A DNA stretch of 64,000 nt from Charina bottae (taxonomy: Eukaryota > Chordata > Lepidosauria > Squamata > Charinaidae): positions 5,284,001 to 5,348,000 of the forward strand of contig JALMGJ010000025.1 of assembly GCA_023362775.1 (NCBI GenBank). Direction: 5' to 3'. The notes beneath the pieces are model-generated. The model had not been told where the DNA came from. It did not search any database and saw nothing but the letters and a program-made list of their open reading frames with translations. The position numbers and the translations under genes were made by a program. Positions 58,186 to 64,000 of this stretch are shown here, piece by piece. The stretch's first letter is position 1. Each line of letters opens with the position of its first letter.

Positions 58186-58530
58186 ATGGTGGGCGTGATG
58201 GCATGGTGGCTCAGCGGGTAAGACGCCAGGCTTGTCGATTGGAAGATCGCAAGTTCAGAGGTTCGAATCCCTAGCCCTGCGTGCGGAGTGAGCTCCCGCA
58301 CTAGCTCCAGCTCTTGCCAACCTAGCAATTCGAAAGCATGCAAATGCAAGTAGATGAATAGGTACCACTTCAGTGGGTAGGTAACAGCGTTCTGCGCGCA
58401 TCATGCGGCCACATGACCGTGGAAGCGTCTTCGGACAACACTGGCTCTTCGGCTAACAAACGGAGATGAGCACCAGCCCCTAGAGTTGGACACGACTGCA
58501 CAAATGTGCAGGGGGAACCTTTACCTTTTT
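58186..58530 (+). mobile_element. tRNA-derived SINE, second family, with target duplication
   Basis: Head GGTGGCTCAGCGGGTAAGAC and GGTTCGAATCCC, the same body as at 12037, and end GAGTTGGACACGACTG plus GAACCTTTACCTTTTT. A 12-bp duplication TATTGTAATGAC flanks it (58174-58185 and 58531-58542). A small extra GATGGCAT sits just before the head. Confidence 0.9.
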
Positions 58531-59094
58531 TATTGTAATGACTCATTGGACTTTTGGACTTTTAGTGTTTCATCGTTCACTAGCTATTTTCATTTAGGAA
58601 GCTATAAAGTATCAACCTTGTTATTATTTTGTTGGGATATTCAAAGGCAATCCTTCAAAAAGCTGTTTCTGGTGCGATTATAGAAAAAATGTAAGTAATG
58701 GTATAACCATGGAGTAAGAGGCTAATTTACATTTTTATTTATAACTGCTGTGAAGGAAACTTGGAAGTCATTTCTTTATATTTCTTTTCTATATTTTTTC
58801 TTTTTTTAATTTTATTTTTTCTGCACTTTTAGCTCTATTCTTTTCCTACTCCTTTTTTGCTATTCTCTTTATTCTAAATATTAGTTCTTGTTAGGGTTTT
58901 TTTTAAAATCTTCCTTTTTAAAATTTTAATTAAGTTATTTGAAAAAAAAAAGCTGTTTCTATTGTTATGTAACCAGTGAAGCAGGAGAGTCAGGAAGAAT
59001 TCCTCATGCTCACTTTTTTTAAAGTTTTTCCACATTGCCCAAACTAAAACTCTGTCACTCTCTGAGTGAGATGGGTGGGGAATATTTTTTTTTT

Positions 59095-59887
59095 AAAATT
59101 TAATTTATCCCCACCCATCTCCCTGAATAGGGGACTCTGGGCGGTTTACAGAATAACAAAGGTTAAAATCTATACATAAAATTACAATAAAACAATAAAT
59201 AGATAGAATAAGTAAAAATTCAAAAGATGGTAAAATCAACTATCAGGAGCAAGACACTATGGGGCCAGCCACCCCCAGGAGGTACTATTACCTCCCTTGT
59301 CCCAGGCAAGGCGGCAGAACCAGGTCTTAAGAGACTTCCGGAAGGTCACGAGTGAGGGGGCCAGCCTCACCTCCGGGGCAAGATGTTCCACAGTGCGGGC
59401 GCTATCGCAGAGAAGGCTCGCCTCCTGGATCCCGCTAGATGAAATTCTCTTGTTGAAGGGGTCTGAAGCACGCCCTCTCTGCATGAGCGGGTGGGGAGGG
59501 TCGATGTTATCGGGATTAGACGGTCCCTCAGATACCCTGGCCCCATGCTATGTAGGGCTTTAAAGGTGATAACCAACACCTTGAATTGGACCCGGAAGCA
59601 AACTAGTACCCAATGCAGCTCACGCAGCAGAGGTGTCACATGTGCTGATCTTATAGCACCCATAACTGCCCGCACTGCTGCATTTTGGACCAGCTGAAGC
59701 TTCCGGATACTCTTCAAGGGTAGCCCCATGTAGAGCGCATTGCAATAATCTATATGGGAGATGACAAGGGCATGAGTGACTGTTCGGAGGGCATCCCGAT
59801 CCAGGAAAGGGCATAGCTGGCACACAACTCGAAGCTGTGCAAAGGCCCTCCTGGCCACGACTACCACCTGCTCTTTGAGCAGGAGTC
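59095..59887 (-). mobile_element. CR1/L3-type LINE, interrupted by copia
   Basis: The 3' end lies at 59105-59145 (CCCACCCATCTCCCTGAATAG and GGGACTCTGGGCGGTTTAC). An open RT C-terminal frame of 166 codons runs at 59867-59367 on the minus strand (FAQLRVVCQLCPFLDRDAL, DYCNALYMGLPLKSIRKLQL, RRAFSAIAPALWNILP). The LINE is cut at 59887 by the copia LTR. Its missing 5' part would lie beyond the window if the copia insertion split it. Confidence 0.87.
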
Positions 59888-60367
59888 TGTTGTATATATT
59901 TTTTATGTCTGTAGAATATGTGGCTGAGTTTTTAAAAAGCCAGGCCTCAAAACTTTTTTCTGTTTGGGCTCAGGAGCACATGTTCACCCCCCACTCAGGA
60001 ATGTTATTGCCCCCAGGTGCCGGCCAGTCTGAGAGTTTCTGACCAATCAGAATTAGCTGTTTGAGCTTTGCCCATATTGGGAATCTGTTGCCTAGGTGTT
60101 TTTGGTCACATGCTGCATCCTGTCCACTCAGAGGCTGGTCAGGTAAAGGTTTAAAAATGTAAATGCCTTTTGTCCTTTTGTTCGCTCTCTGCATTCTGCT
60201 CTGCTATCTAAAATGGCTATGTTAATCAACCATGCCATGCTTTGGCTAAAGAAGAAGATTCAAGGTTTGTTCTTATGTTTCTGTTTTAAATAAAGCAACA
60301 TTTTTACTACAAACTTATCTCTTGGTTTTTCCATAACTCTGATCACAAATTTTATAAAAATACAAAA
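59888..60367 (+). repeat. 5' LTR of the copia element
   Basis: A 480-bp LTR beginning TGTTGTATATATTTT and ending ATACAAAA directly before the primer-binding site. It contains an AATAAA polyadenylation signal (60289-60294) and a TTTAAAAATG stretch that may serve as a TATA-like core. The 3' boundary is set by the primer site and by the matching end of the solo LTR. Confidence 0.8.
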
Positions 60368-60383
60368 GGTTATGGGCCCAGCA
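60368..60383 (+). promoter_or_regulatory. Primer-binding site for initiator tRNA-Met (internal)
   Basis: GGTTATGGGCCCAGCA is complementary to 16 bases around the anticodon (TGCTGGGCCCATAACC) of vertebrate initiator tRNA-Met, not to the tRNA 3' end. Drosophila copia uses the same cleaved half-tRNA priming. It starts immediately after the LTR. Confidence 0.82.
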
Positions 60384-60593
60384 ATTGCTTCTGTGATCAG
60401 AGACAAAACTTACGGAAAAATAAAAGAGAAAAGAAGAAAGCTGAACTGATTCAATTTGCATCTGGAGAGGCTTCTTTGTTTTTTGAAACTTGCCGGCAGT
60501 TACAGGAAGTTTCCATTGGAGGCGGAGTTTTGCCTCGTGTTTGCAAGCCTCGTGGTGTTTTTTGGATTACTACAACAGGGGAGAGAAGGAGCC

Positions 60594-63500
60594 ATGGCTG
60601 CTGCTGCTACAGCTTCAAATTTTCAAGGTATGCCCCTGGAAAGGCTCTCTAATTCTAATTATTTGAACTGGTCTTTGAAAATGGAAAGTTTCTTGAGGAG
60701 AGAAAATTTATGGTCTGCAATTTCTGAACAAATTCCTCAGAATCCAGATCAAGCCTGGTTGAGGAAAGATGAGAAATGCAAAGCCTCCATTATTTTGGCT
60801 GTTCAGGATGATCAGCTTATTCATGTGAGAGGCAAAGAAACTTCCAAAGACTTATGGGACTATTTGCGTGATTTATATGTGAAAACTAGTCCAGGCAGCA
60901 AGGTTATTTTAACGAAAAAACTGTACAAGGCTCACTTGCCTGAGAATGGAAATTTGCCAGATCATCTCCACAAGCTTCAGAATTATTTTGTGGAACTTCA
61001 AGAACGTGGGATGGAAATTACCCCCCTGATGAAAGCCTACATTATGCTTTCTTCGTTGAATGAGTCCTGGGACACTTTAATTTGCTCCATGGAGGGAATC
61101 CCAGAAGCTGATCTAAATCCATCGTTTGTGTCTACCCGTTTGCTTGCTGAGTGGGAGAAGCGACAAGAAAAAGCTGCCTCCATTTCTACAATAAAGTCTT
61201 CTCGTGGCCAGCAGAGGGAGCGGAAGAGCTCTGAATTTCAAGCTTCTGCATTATTCATCAGGCGATGCTTTACCTGTGGATCCCCTGCTCATCTCCAAAA
61301 GGACTGTGTTCAAAAGAAGACTTCAAAGAAGAAAGAAGAAACTTCTGGAAAGAAGATTCTTCATGCAACAGTTGTTGAGAACTCTGATAATAAAGATTTG
61401 TGGGTTCTTGACAGTGGGGCCAATTCTCATATATGTCACAATAAAGATTCCTTTCTGTCTTTGTCTAAAACTAACAAACAAAAAGTTTCCTTAGCAGATG
61501 GATCTGTATCCAAGATCGTGGGTGAAGGTGAGATCAATCTTCCATGTTTGGGGGAAACTGTTAAAAATGTTTTGTTTGTGCCTAATTTTCAAAGCAATCT
61601 CTTGTCTGTGGGGCAGCTAGTAGCCTCAGGTTATGTTATAACTTTTAAGAAAGAGGGTTGTGATATTAGAAAGAATGGCAAAATGGTTGCAAAGTGTTTG
61701 CAGAAAGATTCTCTGTACATTGTACAAAATGCTGAAAAGCAGCAAATTGCTAAAGCTAAGGCTGTTTTTGAAAATAAGCCCTTGCACGATCAGTGCATCC
61801 ATTTAATGCATAGGAGATTTGCTCATGCTAATTTTAAGTACATTTCTCAAATGCCTAGTTATTCTGCTGATTTAAAATTGAAGTCTTGTGATAAGTATCT
61901 AGACTGTGCAGTTTGCAAGGAGAATAAAACCACTAGAGCTCCTGTGAAAAAGTTTTCTGATAGGTCCACCTCTAGGCCTCTAGAGATCATTCATTCTGAT
62001 GTTATAGGTCCCTTTTCTCCTAGTCTTGGGGGAGCAAGGTACATTTTGACCTTCATAGATGATTTTTCCAGGTACACATTCATTTATTTGCTGAAACACA
62101 AAGATGAGGTCTTTGATAAATTTAAGGCTTTTGTGGCTTGGGCGAATGGAAAATTCCCAAGGCCAGTGTCTGCTTTGCAATCAGATCGAGGTGGAGAGTA
62201 TCTATCCTCAAAGTTTAAAAGCTTTTTGTTAGAAAAAGGGATAGAACACATTTTGGCTAACCCTTACACTCCTGAACAGAATTCTGTTGCAGAAAGAAAA
62301 GGCAGAACGCTGCAGGAAGCAATGATGTGTTTGCTGAAGGATGCTGGTTTGCCTTTTAGGTATTGGGGAGAAGCTGTTACTACAGCGTGTTATGTGCAGA
62401 ACAGGCTGTTTAGCAGTGCAATTCAGGATGTGCCTTTTCATTTGTTCTATGGTGTGAAGCCTAAAGTAAGCCACCTCAGGGTGTTTGGAAGCACAGCTTG
62501 GGTCCACATTCCCAAACAGCTGAGGCGCAAGGGGGCTTCCAGAACAAAGAAAGCAATCTTTGTTGGGTATGAACAGAGTCAGAGAAGCTACAGGTTCATA
62601 CTGGATAATCAACTGATAATTAGTAAGAGTGCTTCTTTTGTTGAGCAGAATTGGGATAAAATAAACTCTAGTTCTTCAGTTGATTTATCCATGAGGGAGC
62701 AGCAAAGTCTTGCTGATGGTGATTTGCAGGAATCACCCAGTGAAGTCAATGATCAGGAAGCTGACTTGTCTGGAAAGTCAGAGGTTTCTGAGGACAATGG
62801 TGGGAAACAGAGTGTAAGTCCTGTCCTACCTCGCAGGTCTGAAAGGATTAATAAGGGAGTTCCTCCTGATCGTTATCAAGCAGATGTTGTGAAGGCTTTT
62901 CACATTCACACAGAGCCTGAGTCTCTGGAAGAAATTAAAGAAATGCCAGCTGAAATAGCTAAGTGTTGGCATGAAGCCATGCAACAAGAGTTGGATTCCT
63001 TAAAGGAAAATAAAACTTGGAAACTAGTAAGTTTGCCTCCTAATCAGAAGGTTTTAGGTTGTAGGTGGGTGTTCAAACTGAAAAAAGATTCTGATGGCAA
63101 AATTCAGAAGTACAAAGCAAGGTTGGTAGCAAAAGGTTTTGCTCAAAGAAAAAATGTGGATTATGACAAAACTTTTGCTCCAGTGACAAAAGCTGAATCT
63201 ATCAGGTTGCTTTTAAAAGTTGCTGCCATGAAGAAACTGTCTGTTTATCACTATGATATTCAAACTGCTTTTCTGTATGGTGACTTGGAGGAAAAATTGT
63301 TTATGCAACAACCTCCTGGTTATGAAAAAGAAAATCATCTTGTGTGTGAATTGCAGAAATCCATCTATGGTTTGAAACAGGCCGCGTGTTGTTGGAATAT
63401 TAAAATGGATAATATTTTGCAAAAATTTGGGTTTCAGAAGGGAATTGCTGATCCTTGTGTTTATGTAAAAAATGATAAGCAAGGTGTAATGTACTTGTGC

Positions 63501-64000
63501 TTGTATGTGGATGATTTGTTGCTGCTCACTTCATCTGATGAACAGAAGCATTCCTTTGAGGTTTGTATGAAAAACAATTTCACATTGAAATGTCTTGGAG
63601 CAGTCAACAATTACTTAGGATTAGAAATTCAGAGGGAAAAAGATGGCAGTTTTCTCATAAGCCAGAGCAGTAAAATTAAGAAGCTGCTGGAGGATTTTAA
63701 AATGCAGGACTGCAAGTCTGTCTCCTCCCCCATGCTTCCCGAGTTTCTAAAAGAGGAGGGGGTGAAGGGGAATGGTGAGTCATCTGAAGGAGATAGTTTC
63801 AGATCAGCCATTGGCAGTCTTCTTTACATTGCAAATAACAGCCGTCCGGATATTTCTAACAGTGTGTCCATTTTGAGCAGGTTTGTGGAAAATCCCACAT
63901 CTGCTGCAAAGTCTGGGTTAAAAAGGCTGTTTCGTTATTTGCAAGGCACCAAAGATTTTTGCTTAAGGTTGTCTGCTACAGACACAGAAGAAAAGTTAGA
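60594..64000 (+). CDS. Copia gag-pol polyprotein, open to the window edge (at least 1,135 codons)
   Basis: Start ATG at 60594 in a good context (GAGCCATGG). Gag: copia-type helices and CCHC knuckle CFTCGSPAHLQKDC (residues 225-238). Protease: VLDSGANSHI (Asp 273). Integrase: HH-CC zinc module (from about residue 403), catalytic Asp 469, Asp 531 and Glu 567, a perfect D-35-E spacing (PEQNSVAERKGR). RT: WVFKLKKDSDGKIQKYKARL and YVDDLLLL (Asp 973, 974). The frame enters RNase H without any stop. The order integrase before RT is diagnostic for Ty1/copia. All catalytic residues that I can see are present, so this may be a young, possibly active copy. The end is cut by the window. Confidence 0.93.
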   Translation, partial: MAAAATASNFQGMPLERLSNSNYLNWSLKMESFLRRENLWSAISEQIPQNPDQAWLRKDEKCKASIILAVQDDQLIHVRGKETSKDLWDYLRDLYVKTSPGSKVILTKKLYKAHLPENGNLPDHLHKLQNYFVELQERGMEITPLMKAYIMLSSLNESWDTLICSMEGIPEADLNPSFVSTRLLAEWEKRQEKAASISTIKSSRGQQRERKSSEFQASALFIRRCFTCGSPAHLQKDCVQKKTSKKKEETSGKKILHATVVENSDNKDLWVLDSGANSHICHNKDSFLSLSKTNKQKVSLADGSVSKIVGEGEINLPCLGETVKNVLFVPNFQSNLLSVGQLVASGYVITFKKEGCDIRKNGKMVAKCLQKDSLYIVQNAEKQQIAKAKAVFENKPLHDQCIHLMHRRFAHANFKYISQMPSYSADLKLKSCDKYLDCAVCKENKTTRAPVKKFSDRSTSRPLEIIHSDVIGPFSPSLGGARYILTFIDDFSRYTFIYLLKHKDEVFDKFKAFVAWANGKFPRPVSALQSDRGGEYLSSKFKSFLLEKGIEHILANPYTPEQNSVAERKGRTLQEAMMCLLKDAGLPFRYWGEAVTTACYVQNRLFSSAIQDVPFHLFYGVKPKVSHLRVFGSTAWVHIPKQLRRKGASRTKKAIFVGYEQSQRSYRFILDNQLIISKSASFVEQNWDKINSSSSVDLSMREQQSLADGDLQESPSEVNDQEADLSGKSEVSEDNGGKQSVSPVLPRRSERINKGVPPDRYQADVVKAFHIHTEPESLEEIKEMPAEIAKCWHEAMQQELDSLKENKTWKLVSLPPNQKVLGCRWVFKLKKDSDGKIQKYKARLVAKGFAQRKNVDYDKTFAPVTKAESIRLLLKVAAMKKLSVYHYDIQTAFLYGDLEEKLFMQQPPGYEKENHLVCELQKSIYGLKQAACCWNIKMDNILQKFGFQKGIADPCVYVKNDKQGVMYLCLYVDDLLLLTSSDEQKHSFEVCMKNNFTLKCLGAVNNYLGLEIQREKDGSFLISQSSKIKKLLEDFKMQDCKSVSSPMLPEFLKEEGVKGNGESSEGDSFRSAIGSLLYIANNSRPDISNSVSILSRFVENPTSAAKSGLKRLFRYLQGTKDFCLRLSATDTEEKL

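Larger units (their letters stand above)
35970..64000 (+). other. ASCC3: ASCC3 intron downstream of exon f (at least 28 kb)
   Basis: No further ASCC3 exon was found to the right edge. Besides the listed elements, these stretches hold nothing I recognise: 35970-36670 (a scrap near 36500-36560 resembles a hAT MITE), 37435-38586, 40904-41350, 41413-42490, 47765-48050, 49373-50520, 50811-51970 (a candidate conserved block is marked), 54080-55850, 56070-56750, 57003-58180 (candidate block marked) and the T-rich 58531-59090. Confidence 0.75.
59888..64000 (+). mobile_element. Ty1/copia LTR retrotransposon, apparently intact, runs off the window
   Basis: A 5' LTR, a primer-binding site and a stop-free gag-pol frame are all present in correct order. 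The element is inserted in a CR1 LINE; the left target base pairs would be GAGTC (59883-59887). The right part of RNase H, the polypurine tract and the 3' LTR lie outside the window. Its LTR is homologous to the solo LTR at 39074. Confidence 0.92.

Noticed and set aside
62229..62612. 127-codon minus-strand frame (and similar at 63213-63482)
   Set aside because: It is the shadow of the copia gag-pol frame on the opposite strand.
35970..64000. Search for the next ASCC3 exon (TTPEKWD / DEVH motifs)
   Set aside because: No frame with these motifs was found. The exon is probably beyond the window.

Overview
This is a 64-kb piece of a vertebrate nuclear genome, AT-rich and dense in transposons. 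It lies inside one protein-coding gene on the + strand: ASCC3, the Ski2-like helicase of the ASCC / ribosome-quality-control trigger complex. Six consecutive coding exons are visible (8061-8181, 9350-9557, 14299-14440, 16670-16795, 35165-35365, 35829-35969). Splice phases join correctly throughout. The exons encode the end of the N-terminal region and the start of helicase cassette 1, including the Walker A motif. Neither the promoter nor the 3' end of the gene is in the window.\n\nThe repeats point to a squamate reptile, most likely a snake. They include Sauria-type tRNA SINEs, a second tRNA-derived SINE of a type common in snakes, BovB LINEs, CR1/L3-type LINEs whose 3' tails run into AAAT or GATA microsatellites, Penelope-like elements with a GIY-YIG domain, many non-autonomous hAT elements, and Tc1, Ty3/gypsy and Ty1/copia elements. 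Species cannot be fixed from this sequence alone.\n\nLayout. 1-8060 is intron with few recognisable repeats. 8061-16795 holds four exons, separated by introns carrying hAT MITEs, SINEs, a CR1 copy with a nearly open RT frame and a BovB 3' end. 16796-35164 is one 18.4-kb intron. It contains a Penelope inverted pair (154-bp perfect arms), a hAT MITE with a 12-unit internal minisatellite, CR1 nested in CR1, another GC-rich hAT MITE and a Penelope GIY-YIG relic. 35165-35969 holds two helicase exons. 35970-64000 is further intron. It contains a Tc1 element split by a copia solo LTR, a sushi-type gypsy element, a LINE with a C-terminal zinc finger, a decayed RTE LINE, CR1 copies, SINEs and, at the right edge, a Ty1/copia element whose gag-pol frame is open for 3.4 kb and runs off the window.\n\nMost notable observations: (1) the gypsy gag-pol junction keeps a complete -1 frameshift signal, with slippery GGGAAAC in the correct frame, a 5-nt spacer and an H-type pseudoknot; (2) the copia element looks intact, with an initiator-tRNA-Met internal primer site, and a diverged solo LTR of the same lineage sits 20 kb away; (3) one hAT MITE family carries a 54-bp internal unit in 3, 2 and 12 copies; (4) two MITEs sit back to back sharing three copies of one 8-bp target; (5) every recognisable hAT target duplication has TA at its centre, a Buster-type signature.
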